The notes under the pieces are model-generated. The model was not told where the DNA came from. It worked only from the letters and a program-made list of their open reading frames with translations, and made no database searches. A stretch of DNA of 64,000 nt from assembly GCA_003991915.1 (NCBI GenBank), contig RQTK01000795.1, forward strand, positions 84,008 to 148,007. Reading direction: 5' to 3'. A program made the position numbers and the translations under genes. Origin of the DNA: Elysia chlorotica (lineage: Eukaryota > Mollusca > Gastropoda > Plakobranchidae). Positions 24,481-36,657 of this stretch are shown here, piece by piece (within the stretch, counting starts at the first letter, position 1; the number at the start of each line of letters is the position of its first letter).

Positions 24481-25196
24481 AATTAATAAAAGAAAAAAAA
24501 ATCTCCTTGGTACCGGTGTGCCATCTCTAATTAGATTATAATCTAGTTCTCTAATAGAGGGAGGGAGAGAATTCTCTCCCTCTCTCCGGGTTTAACGTCT
24601 CCTAGGTTCCCCTGGGGGGTCCTATACGGCGACAGGATTATAATCTACTGTCTATTAATAGCTATGTGGTTGTATCAAGGCGTCCAATTGCCACGTTGGT
24701 TTAAACATGAATTGCCTACAATAATAATAATTATCTTTAAATTTTAACTTTGTACTCATATTGTTTTGTCTTTGATATTTTATATGAACACATTTTTTTT
24801 ACAAATTTAAACAAAGCATAGACATCTACATTGTTATATTTAGTTTCTACGTTAATAACATCGGAACTTTGTTTGTTTTTATGGTCTTTGAAGAAACAAT
24901 CGAAAAACTGGTTAAACCGCTCCATCACAGCCGCGAATTACTGGAAGTGGAAAACTGGAAATTGGAAAAGAAAACAACAAATTGAGCCGACATCATTAGG
25001 CTACCCAATTACTCACTCTGCTACTCAGCTCAGTGGCAGTAATACCAACAGTCCTACAACGAACTGCCCTTCATATCTAGATTTACCAATTTTTTTGTCG
25101 ATTTAGATTTGAAAACACCAACCAGCAAGGTAAAAAGACATCTAAACAAGGTTAAGACAGAGGGTCGTTCTAAGGTTGGACAGATTTAGAAAATAT
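24481..25196. other. Intergenic DNA without recognisable gene
   Basis: AT-rich with short A and T runs; a local TCTCTCCC inverted pair occurs near 24550-24590. No gene is supported. Confidence 0.5.
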
Positions 25197-25352
25197 TAGA
25201 TCTAGATATAGAATCTAGATCTAGAAATCTAGATCTAGATTCTAGATCTAGGGCCTAGATTTACTTCTACGCAGTCCTTAGAACAATAGAAGTAGATCTA
25301 CAATCTAGATCTAGATCTAGTTAGACTAGATTATAAATAGATCTAGATCTAC
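25197..25352. repeat. Dense CTAGATCTAG palindromic repeats
   Basis: AGATCTAGATCT-type palindromes recur about ten times in 150 bp and appear scattered through 25.2-30.3 kb and around 37.3 kb. The order is irregular and not a clean tandem satellite. Confidence 0.85.
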
Positions 25353-25773
25353 AAGTTCGGGAGTCTCTCCATAATACGCACTGTATTCAAGTGTACAATA
25401 TCACTAGGCCTTAGATCTAGATCTAGGTACATTAAATTTGTGCTTTACGCTCTATTGTTATTGTATGGCTACGTTCCCAGTTGGGCTGCCAATAGTGTAA
25501 AAGGCACCCTAAATAACCATGAGATTTAATCTTGTTAAAACGCACAGTAGCCTAATAAACAGTGACTTTAAAACCTAGACCTAGCTCCTGATTTGCCCCG
25601 CATTAGCTCTAGATCTATATATTTCAGCGGATTAGCATCGGTTGTCAATCTTTTTTAACTTTATAAGATTAAATGATCTTGGCCAAGATGTCAGAATGGA
25701 GTTTAAATGAACAACAGCTACCTTGGCTACCAATGGTTAAAGCTTGTGGGTCATGCAATAATTATTTATAAAT

Positions 25774-27441
25774 TAAGGCTGAATCTATGATTACCCTTAG
25801 AATGGACATTCACCTCTGACCCAGTGTGACTTCCATGCACAGACACCCACAAACACTGCATGCGACACACACTTATGTGGTGCTTCGACTATTCTAAGCT
25901 TACATATATAATTATAATACATGTTATCATGTAATTTTATAAAATTAAGCTGGTTTTGTCATTAAACCTATTCTAAGAGTAAGATATAATTTTTAATAAT
26001 TAATTTCTCTTCAATCATTCAATGATATTGCTAGATTTAAATGTATTCACAAGTTTTGAATTCAGCGGCGATGGTTTTCTGCGGAAATCCTCGTTTTTGC
26101 GATCTAAAGGAGGAGTTTCCTCCTTTTCTCTGCATTTTCCGCCATTCTGCACTTTATCCTCTTTTCCTCCCGAATTTACAATTACAATGATCGTTTTTGT
26201 AATCTGCGGAAATGCGCGAGTTTATAATTTTATGATGGTAGCCCCGCGGTTCGGCTAGGTTAACGTGCGGCTCCTAGTTATAATTGTAGATATATTATAT
26301 TTGTAACATTGAGCCATACTGTTGCCTTACCGATAACCGTCAGTGAAGTGCATTTTAAAAACAAAATGGCTCAAAATATTCCTCTCTCCTTTCTCTTTTC
26401 ACGATGTTATGATTTATTTATCGTAGATGATCGTTTTACCCGCCACCGTTCCAGGGCATGAGTTTACAGGGTTTACATGATCGTACTGTTCACCTTTTCA
26501 AACACAATTTATAACCCAAATGGTCAGGAAAAATACGCTGAAACTAGTGAAAGCAAAACTGAAAAGAAAACTTTTTGTCAAAGGCATATGCCCATTTGCC
26601 TGATCGATATTCTAGGCCTTCCTCATGATCCCTTTTCTAGAGTCTAGATTAGAACTGTAGCCTCTAACCAATCGTTACGTCCATTCAAATTCACACTAGA
26701 TTCTATGTCTAGGTCGAAAGCTTATAGTTATTTAGACCTATCGATCCATATCTAGACTCTACTAAAAGAAACATTTCATAACATTTTATGAATAACATCA
26801 TTAAAGGAGGGTAGAAGTCAATGAAAAACATATTTTAGGCCTATCTGAAAAGAAACCTATCTTTTATAGTTTAAATCTAGGCTCAGCCTACTTCTAACGG
26901 TGCTGTAAAACGTAAGGTTACAACTCGCCCTAAGATGCTATTAGAAAGGCTTAAGACGAGAACATGTAAGCTGCCATGAATTTGTAACCACGCCCTAGAC
27001 AATATATCTAGAAGTCTGGTAAACCTGCAAAGGTTGGTAAAGATTCTAATAGTCTAAGTCTATATCTTTATTTATAAATGCTCTGGATCTATATATAGCG
27101 CTTCTGTCAATAGGCACTCTAGGTCTTGTATTGTATTTCTATCCAATTATATTGACCAAAAAAGCTAGTTTTGCCGTGATGTTATGTAAATGTTAATCTA
27201 CGCTCATAACAAAATGTACTAAATGTGTTTATTTCATAGTTTTAATAGCAATCTAGTGTATTTAACTTTTAAGACATTCAATCTATAAACTGTAGGGGGC
27301 CACAAGTACAGTGTCTTTACCTTGTTAGTTTACGGCTTATATTGAGAATAATCAACTGCAATACATATGTTGTAGCCTACTTACGGACGGAGATCTATGT
27401 GATCTAGTCTAGTCTCTAGAGTTCCTAATTGAGATTGCAAA
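25774..27441 (+). repeat. Segmental tandem duplication, copy 1 (1.67 kb)
   Basis: Starts TAAGGCTGAATCTATGATTA and ends GAGATTGCAA. Matches 27442-30185 along its whole length with scattered substitutions and small indels, but lacks the 1,038-bp block found in copy 2. The junction lies at 26875/26876. It includes a locally CpG-richer patch (about 26230-26280). Confidence 0.9.
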
Positions 27442-30185
27442 TAAGGCTGAATCTATGATTACGCTTAGTTAGAATGGACATTCACCTCTGACCCAGTGTG
27501 ACTTCCATGCATACACACCCACAAACACTGCATGCGACACACACTTATGTGGTGCTTCGACTATTCTAAGCTTACATATATATAATACATGTTATCATGT
27601 AATTTTATAAAATTAAGCTGGTTTTGTTCATTAAACCTATATTCTAAGATATAATTTTTAATAATTAATTTCAATTCAATGATATTGCTAGATTTAAGTG
27701 TATTCACAACTTTTGAATTCAGTGGTGATGGTTTTCCGCGGAAATCCTCGTTTTTGCGATCTAAAGGAGGAGTTTCCTCCTTTCCTCTGTATTTTCCGCC
27801 ATTCTGCACTTTATCCTATTTTCCTCCCGAGTTTACAATTACAATGATCGTTTTTGTAATCTGCGGAAATGCGCGAGTTTATAATTTTATGACGGTAGCC
27901 CCGCGGTTCGGCTAGGTGAACGTGCGGCTCCTAGTTATAATTGTAGATATATTTGTAACATTGAGCCATACTGTTGCCTTACCGATAACCGTCAGTGAAG
28001 TGCATTTTAAAAACAAAATGGCTCAAAATATTCCTCTCTCCTTTCTCCTTTCAGGATGTTATGATTTATTTATCGTAGATGATCGTTTTACCCGCCACCG
28101 TTCCAGGGCATGAGATTACAGGGTTTACATGATTGTACTGTTCACCTTTTCAAACACAATTTATAACCCAAATGGTCAGGAAAAATACGCTGAAACTAGT
28201 GAAAGCAAAACTGAAAAGAAAACTTTTTGTCAAAGGCATATATGCCCATTTGCCTGATCGATATTCTAGGCCTTCCTCGTGATCCCTTTTCTAGAGTCTA
28301 GATTAGAACTCTAGCCTCTAACCGATCGTTACGTCCATTCAAATTCTGTAATTCACACTAAATTCTATGTCTAGGTCTAAAGCTTATAGTTATTTAGACC
28401 TATCGATCCATATCTAGACTCTACTAAAAGAAACATTTCATAACATTTTATGAATAACATCATTAAAGGAGGGTAGAAGTCAATGAAAAACATATTTTAG
28501 GCCTATCTGAAAAGAAACCTATCTTTTATAGTTTAAAACATAGTTAAAAAATCGAATTGAGCATTATTCAAGGTGGTGGTCCAACTGCCGCACAAGTAGC
28601 CAAGTTGTATGCCTTGCTTCGTGTACTGTGGAAATTGGAATGAAGTCTTTCCAGGGTGGGCCTACTGCTCACGCGCTTAAATCTTAGCGTAAATTTCGGT
28701 GTATTAAAAAACACTTAAAAAAAGTATCATTTTCAATTCCCAGTCTTTTTTATTACCCCCAAGGGACAACCTGGACGACTTAATTTTATTCCCAGCCTGA
28801 TCTGTTTTTATTTACTTTTTTATTTTGAGGGACAGCATCAGGGACTATGGAAAGCTAGAAACATAAAATCCTGGTCTATTTTAATTTTATAAATTCCTTC
28901 CTTTAAAGACCTTTTCCCTATGTTTAGGCCTATTTATATATCATGTCTTTTGTGAGGGACACTGGACAGCCATTGAGTGGTGAGCCAGGCTGTGAATAAA
29001 TAAAATTATTAGATCTATATTCCCAGCCTTTTTGTGTACATGTGTGTGTGGGGGGGATAAGAGCAGCTGGTAAGACATGTTAATTACTTGTCTTTTTTTC
29101 TGAACCTTTAGTGTAGTACTTATAAGCATGTTTACTAGAATTCAAATCTAGATTTTAGCTCTTGAGTCAAATCACAGAATGATGAAATTATTGGCAGCCT
29201 TGCGGGGAATTGTCACTCTGCTATTATATATAGAATCTAGTGTTTTTATACTCTGCTTTACACACTATACTTGTTTTTGTCACTTTAATTAATAAATGAA
29301 AGTTAAAATTATTAATTTTGTCAGGCCGCCGAAGTAAGTAATTAAGTAAGCAAAACTTGCACTTACTCCCACTATATCTAGATACAGAGGTATCAAGAAC
29401 TAGATCTAGGCCTATAGATAGTTTCACAGTGTAAAAAAAACAAAAAAACAACCTGCAGTTTGAACAGCATTTCTGTTCATAGTTTGGCTAGAAATATGAT
29501 GCTTATTATTAGTAGTCTAGTCATTATACTATCTAAAATTCTGACAGAAATTCTAGAACTTATAGTGCGTACAGATCTAGGCTCAGCCTACTTCTAACGG
29601 TGCTGTAAAACGTAAGGTTACAACTCGCCCTAAGATGCTATTAGAAAGGCTTAAGACGAGAACACGTAAGCTGCCATGAATTTGTAACCACGCCCTAGAC
29701 AATATATCTAGAAGTCTGGTAAACCTGCAAAGGCTAGTAAAGATTCTAATAGTCTAAGTCTAGATCTTTATTTATTTGCTCTGGATCTATAGCGCTTAGA
29801 ACTGTCAATAAGCACTCTAGATGTCTTGTATTTCTATCCAATTATATTGACCAAAAAAGCTAGTTTTGCCGTGATGTTATGTAAATGTTAATCTACGAGA
29901 GAGGTAATCTAGATATATTATACATAGGTGTAGTACTTATAACAAAATGTACTAAATGTGTTTATTTCATAGTTTTAATACTACTAATAATAGCAATCTA
30001 GTGTATTTAACTTTTAAAACATTCAATCTATAAACTGTAGGGGGCCACAAGTACATTGTCTTTACCTTGTTAGTTTACGGCTTATATTGAGAATAATCAA
30101 CTGCAATACATATGTTGTAGCCTACTTACGGACGGAGATCTATGTGATCTAGTCTAGTCTCTAGAGTTCCTAATTGAGATTGCAA
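27442..30185 (+). repeat. Segmental tandem duplication, copy 2 (2.74 kb, with extra 1,038 bp)
   Basis: Aligns to copy 1 over 27442-28537 and 29576-30185. The block 28538-29575 has no counterpart in copy 1. It ends about 160 bp before the UBR7 start codon, so it may include that gene's promoter or 5' UTR (inference). Confidence 0.9.
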
Positions 30186-30346
30186 TATCGATCTCTAGTC
30201 TAGATCTTAATTAATGAGTATGTAGATTCAGCTTTAAAGGTCTGTTAAGACTGTAGAATCTAGATTTTTTATTTTGAAGTTGAATGGGAATCTTAGCTCA
30301 TTTTTAAAAATTAATCTCAAATCTTATCTATTCTAGAGATTAAAAA

Positions 30347-30520
30347 ATGGATCAGAATCAATCAAACCCAAATTCAAGTGTTCGACGCTGCGGCCAAGTT
30401 GGAGAAGGAGATGACTCTCAGCTGACATTGATGGATGCACTTGATGAAGTGGAGCGCTTAGAAGCAGATGCAGATGCTGTCCTTGGTGGAAGTGATGCAT
30501 ACAACTGCACCTACCCTCAG
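30347..30520 (+). CDS. UBR7: UBR7 exon 1 with start codon
   Basis: ATG at 30347 begins MDQNQSNPNSSVRRCGQVGE; the donor GTGAAA follows CCTCAG at 30520, phase 0. No upstream in-frame Met is needed. A TTCTAG a few bases upstream of the ATG could be the acceptor of a 5'-UTR intron. Confidence 0.9.
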
Positions 30521-33500
30521 GTGAAATTCTAGACTAGAAAATATTCATATAAGCCTATAGATGTCTAATTAAAAAAACAAAAAAACAAAAAACTAGTGTT
30601 CGCTCTTTTGGAATCTATTTAAAGCGTCCAGATGGCACTTGCATAGTTTTAAATGAATAGCATGTAGCAGTAATCATATAGGCCTTCATTTGTAATTACA
30701 CTATTACAGTACATATAGATAGATCTCTGTTTGAAGAGAATCATTTAAAAAAAATAATAATAATAATTGATAAGACCATTTATAGCTTAAATTTAAATTT
30801 TAAAGATACATTGCAGATCTTTTTTATGATCTAGATAAATAATGTATAAAACTGGACTTTGCCTGTAAATGATGATATTTGGACGTGGTAGTTAAAAATG
30901 AGATTTTGCAAAAGGTTTCATATCTGTGATGCACATAGGCCCTGCCATGTTCCATGTTTTGATATCATTGTAAACCTAAGGGCTAAACTATTCAACTTTT
31001 ATCCCTCAAAAGTAATTTTTGAAACTCATCCTCTAAGTACTGTTTTCAAAACGTTTTTTTTCTTCCTGATGATTTTTCTTTTGCACCACGTCTTGAAATA
31101 AGTCGATGTAATTTTTGCTCATGTGGAGTTATAGCCGAGCGCTTGACGGTGTCTTGCTTTTTAATAAGTCGGGGGCACGGTGGCCCAGGGGTAGAACATC
31201 GGCTTCCGACGCAAAAGGTCCCGAGTTCGAATCCTGTTGCGTTCCCTGGCTGGGTCGGTGTCAGTATAATGTGACCGGCTGAGACAGGAGTCATGGTATC
31301 CCCGCCCTGTCTTGTGTTTGGCAGCACATAAAATTATTCAGACGTCGGTCTTGGGATCCGTCCACCATATAACCTATTTTGTGCTTATGTTGGACGTTAA
31401 ACCAACCAACCAACCAACCAATCAAGATATGTTTCTTTATTCATGCACAAGTAGAACTTCCAGCCTTCGGGAATATCTTATTAAATTAACATGGGATGAC
31501 TCTTGTTTTTTTTTTAGTACCGGGTAGCCATGACTTCACCCATACTCTACGTGAGCGTCTTTTTTTTTAGCTCTTCTTCTATAAATATTAATAATTATAG
31601 CCGCAGAGAGAGCCGTTAGATTAAACTGCTGCTGCTTGATGCTTTTTTTTTAACACAGTTGCACAAGTTCAGCTTGTGGATCAAATGATTTTGTCGACGC
31701 GTATGTGGGCAGATGGAAGACAAATATTGCTTGGGATATTGTTAGCAATATTGTCAGACAATTGATGGTATCAATACATCAACACGTCTATGGCCGGCTT
31801 TATTCTCATCTTTGGGTCCATCTATCTCTGCTCAGTATGTTTAGTTTAGCCTTATCAGAAAAAACAACACCAAGGCCCGACGGCATGCACCAGAGTCACC
31901 TTTTGACCAAGGGCCTATCCCTGAGGATACCTGATGACTGTTGCGTGGCCTAGTGAGCGCTCCGGGGTTTGGAGCAATGAACGGTGCCTATCAAACTTTG
32001 TTGAGTTGGAAAACAAATTAACTCTGTTACTCGAGTTTTACTTAGTATATCTTCTCAAACGATCAATTCACAGTCTGATTTTCAGCCCGCCTTCACCTCT
32101 GACAGTTGTTGTCACCCTCGATGCTCTGTCTTTGTCCTTGCATCGCTTATAATTGTCAGCGAGATTCGGGACAATAGATCTAATCTAGATCTGCAATTTC
32201 AAATGGATTCATGATTGCTGCTGTTAATATTACTCCAGTCTGCCACTGATGTGTTGCACCTCAAGCCAAACTGATGCTACCTTTTATTTTGTACTATTTT
32301 AATTGCAGTTGGTTGTTTAGAAAGCCTTGATATGTACTAAACCTTTTGTTTTTAATAAATATTATTTTAATGTCACATAGGAACATCTAGATTTTCTATC
32401 ATTTTCATACATTTACGATTATTTTGGGAACACCTAATTTGTCATGTTCCATGTTAAATTGCCGACTGAAGACTGATACAAATGTACCTCCAAACAAACC
32501 TATCGATCGTTCCGAAGTGGAATTGCATCTGGTGAAGTTGAATCTAGATCTAAGCAGTAGCTTTATATTCTAAATCTAGCTGACATCTGATGGTATTGAT
32601 ATAGATCTAATTCTGTGATATAAATCGGGAACTAGATAGTTGATCTCGTTCAAGCTGCAGAGTTTCTGTTTTTCATTAGGTGCCATGTTCAAAACTGACA
32701 ACTGGGCAAAATTATTTGCCAAATTTTGTCCCCTACTGTTTGGTTCAGTTAATGATAATGGTGTTAGTTTCAATTGCTTTCGGCATGTTAGAAAGCTTAA
32801 ATTTCCCCCATATCAATGGAAAATGGTAGACGGGAGGCTTATTAGCCAACGGTCTTGAAAATTTTTATATTTAGATCATGCAAAGCTTTGATGTTTCTGA
32901 CACTATGAGATAAAAATCAACACAGTAATCACCTCTCTTGCTTGATAAGCAAACTTAAATTGCCAGAAGAACCTACAGTAGAGAACCTTTTGAACTACGG
33001 TCTGTAACTCTTGGTGAATTCACATTCCTAATGCCAGTATTTGTGTGGATTTTGCAGGGCTACCTTAAGCGTCAGGCAGTTTACGCATGTGTCACATGTA
33101 CTCCTGAGGGTAATGCTGGAATCTGTTTGGCTTGCAGTTATGCCTGTCATGAAGGTCATGATTTACTTGAACTTTACACCAAAAGGTATGTCTCCCATAT
33201 TTCTCAATGAATGGTAATCTGGCAACCTATTTAATTAGTAATAAAATTTAAATTAAAGGAAATTCAATCGGAAATTAAATTTACAAATTTCATCTATTGA
33301 CTTGAGGTAGGAATAGCCTTGAACTAATGTGAGCTGGGCAGTGGGAATGCCTTCATCAGTGTTAAATATTTTTTGCAGGTTTTTTTTTCTTTTTCTAGAA
33401 ATCTGGCCATGCAAATGTGTGATGAGTCTGATATTGGTTTGTGTTAGGACTGTGACTGACGCAGTGAATGTGATGGTGTGTTCTATATACCTTTTTTGCA

Positions 33501-36500
33501 CATACTATCATGGATTGCATCTAGCAAGGAGAGTAGGATGTCATCTGGTTGATCTCTGTGAATTATCTCTCATTGGAAGCAATTTGTGTAGGAACTGAAC
33601 CAATCACTGTTTGGGTTTACTTCAGCAGATTATATAGGATAAGATGAATTTTGTTTAATTTAGTCTTTTTAAGAAATGTTTTGAGAAAACTACAAACTTG
33701 ACTGCGTTCTTTATACATGTAATTGCATATTATAACCAAATGATTACTTTAAATTAATAAAAGTTGGAAATAAATTTGATATTGCGATAGAGTTGCCCAT
33801 TATGAAATGCATGCTCTTTCTTTCCAATCAACCAATTTTTATAGTTTTTAATTTTATTTAAGCAATTCATGGTTTCAATAATCATATGCTTTGTCATTTC
33901 TCAGACATTTCAAGTGTGACTGTGGAAATGAAAAGTTCAAAGAAAATAAATGCCAACTTTTTAAGGTATTTAGTTGATTATTAAGTAACTGATTCTCACA
34001 CTGTCAAATTTTTTGCTATTTTTGCATTTGGAAAGAAAGTATTGTGATAAAATGTTTTTAATTTAAATCGACCCTTAAATCATCTAGACAACTTTAATGT
34101 CATTGTCCTTCATTTTGTTTGTTTTTTTTAAAATTTGTTTCAAACCCCTTGCTTTTGAAACAAAAAGAGTACAAACGCTATCTCACATTTGTTGGTTTAG
34201 ATCTTTTTGGCACTCTTGATGGTGATGCATAGCGAGGCTTTCCTTTTTTTTCCTTAAAATTGTATATGTAATAGATTGTGTGACTAATGTTGTGAGATAA
34301 AATATTAAATTTTGTTTTTTTGATAGGCACTCTTTCCAACGCTCATTGCAGTAGGCTAGCATCAATATGAAATTTATAGCAATGCACAATTGTATAGGTT
34401 TGATAAATTTCTCACTAAAAACTGCCACACATTTATTAATCAAAGTACATACACTTTTTTATCTTTGTTCTATTTAGTTTGTACCAACCAATTAACTTTA
34501 TTTTAAATGCATGTGACTTATTAAAGGGGTAAAAGGCATGATCGAAAGGTACATTGAATTGGGCATAATAATTAATATAGATTAAAAGACCTGTGTTGGT
34601 TTCTTATTTGCTTCTCACTATCAAAAGAAGTGTAACAACTAAAGAAGATACAAAATGAGAGTGAATGACAATTTTTTGTTTTTGTTTGAAATAATGTTAT
34701 TTTATCTGAGTTCAATCATATATAAAAGTACTGTTTGATTTACATTATTAGTGAATTCTGTTGTCCTGCTCCTTATTCGTGAGGGCTCACCTGGAAGGAA
34801 TATATACTCTTCGAGCGTGTGCAACTTCTCATAGCAGGTCCACGGATTATTGAGCTCTTGTGTTTTATGATATATATATATTTAGTCCTGGCTGTACCTA
34901 CTAGTGCCTATCGGAGAAGCCCTAAGGGTCGTGGACATGGCCCAAGGTCCCATCCGCAGGGCGTTCACCTTTTGCAGGGATGCAGCAGCCTCCCCACTAT
35001 CCGTCTCGCGCAAAAACCTAGGCATCCAGCTTCAGGAACAAAAGGAGCACTGGATCTTGCAACAAACAGAAAGAGGGGGCCCAGTTCAGCACTGGTACCA
35101 TTTCCTGTGAAGGCAGCGATGTTCTTTCAGCTATTCAGAAATAGCTTGAAACACTGATGGGCCTAGTGCCCATGACACCTATTATGAGAGCTCAGAAGAC
35201 AAGCCGGATGTACTCACAATGGAGCATATGGCCCCTAGATGTCGACTCAGGAGAACCAGGTGTTGGATCCCACATAGCCAGTCCTAGATGCTGGCAAAAA
35301 AATATGCCATCACTCTGCGGTGACAGACGACAATTTGTTGCAACGCATGCAGCCCTACAAGCCATTCCTCAGGTTTGGCGAAGGAGTCCCTCCTCAATAT
35401 TGCTGCAATAGCCATATATCAGAGGTGGCTCAAAGCTCTCACAGCCACCTCTTGGCTTTCACTTCTGCTTACCTGTCCTCGGCAATGACATCAAATGTCA
35501 GTGACTACAATCCAAACTTAGGGGACTTTCTGTGTCATCCATCGGACATAGACATAACTGAGTGCTCCTTTTTTCAAAAGTTGCAGGAACTAATGCACCT
35601 GCAGAGGTCATCCTCAACCCCCACATGGGAAACGAAATGGAAAAAATACTAACTGATGGTCTAAATAAAGCAGTCTTGGAAAAGTTAACATCAAAGCACA
35701 AGACTCAGCGTTATGGAATGCCTGTAGCAGGGCATGTTTTAGAGACTCGTGCCTTCAAGGCATTCAGAGGTCACTGATCTCAGGCATCACTGCAATAGGT
35801 AATGTCTTTGGAGAGATAACTGTACGCAGTGAAATGACGATTTGCGGGGGAAAAACTCTGTTGGTGTCGCTCTATTGACCAAAGACTTTCACTCTCTTGA
35901 CCATGAAATTAAAAAATATAACCCCCTTTGTCAGAGAACATATCCTGTCACGGATACCTGCTCAGGCTTAGCTTATCAGAGAAAATTAAAGCGCTAAACG
36001 ACGCTAAGCTATCGCGGTCAAATCACCGCTTCCACCTCTTGTTACGGGGTAACAAAAGTTTCCCTTCTTTTAGACCAGCGCCAGCCTAGGCAACAACTTT
36101 CACAGCTCAACGCCCACTTTCGGAAAGAAAAGAAGAAAAAAATTGAAGGTAAATGTAGATGCATCTAATGAGACAGAAAAAGTCATAAGAAAAGGGTGTA
36201 AAACTAAACACTTTGTGAATGTGTGGAAACAATATATACTTCAGATGCACTGATTTTAGAAAGCTTAACAGGTTGCAAAATTAACTTTGTGATCCTACAA
36301 CGGCAAGTAATGCTACCTCGCCCTTTACCAAGCAAGCAGAGCAAATTGTTGAATTGGCAAATTTTTATGGGATGGGGTAATATTATATATAATTTCGTGA
36401 GAATAATGAATATATCACTTTCGATTTCTTACGCGGAAAAAGAGACAAGGGGGATGGTGTGAATAAATATAGGATGGTTCTTGGTGTCAAACAGCATAGC

Positions 36501-36616
36501 ATGCATGTTCATTATATTTATTTCAAAATGGACTCGTTCAAATCATGTCTGAACCTCATTGAGAAAAGTTGATACACGGCTAGCATAGATATGAGGAATG
36601 CGTATCAATTTGTCCG

Positions 36617-36657
<41 letters not shown>

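Noticed and set aside
26022-27915. Two similar 78-codon ORFs (26022-26258 and 27679-27915), one in each copy of the segmental duplication
   Set aside because: They are in corresponding places of duplicated DNA; the few differences mostly change amino acids, and no domain or splice context supports translation. Likely chance frames.
31170-31245. Possible tRNA gene with A and B boxes
   Set aside because: The tRNA-like part continues into a conserved SINE body with a (CCAA)n tail and the cloverleaf pairing is imperfect; it is the head of a SINE.
31705-32152. ORF fragments in UBR7 intron 1 resembling a weak 'RPDGMHQSHLL' reverse-transcriptase-like pattern
   Set aside because: The match is a single short motif without neighbouring reverse-transcriptase blocks, so too weak to call.
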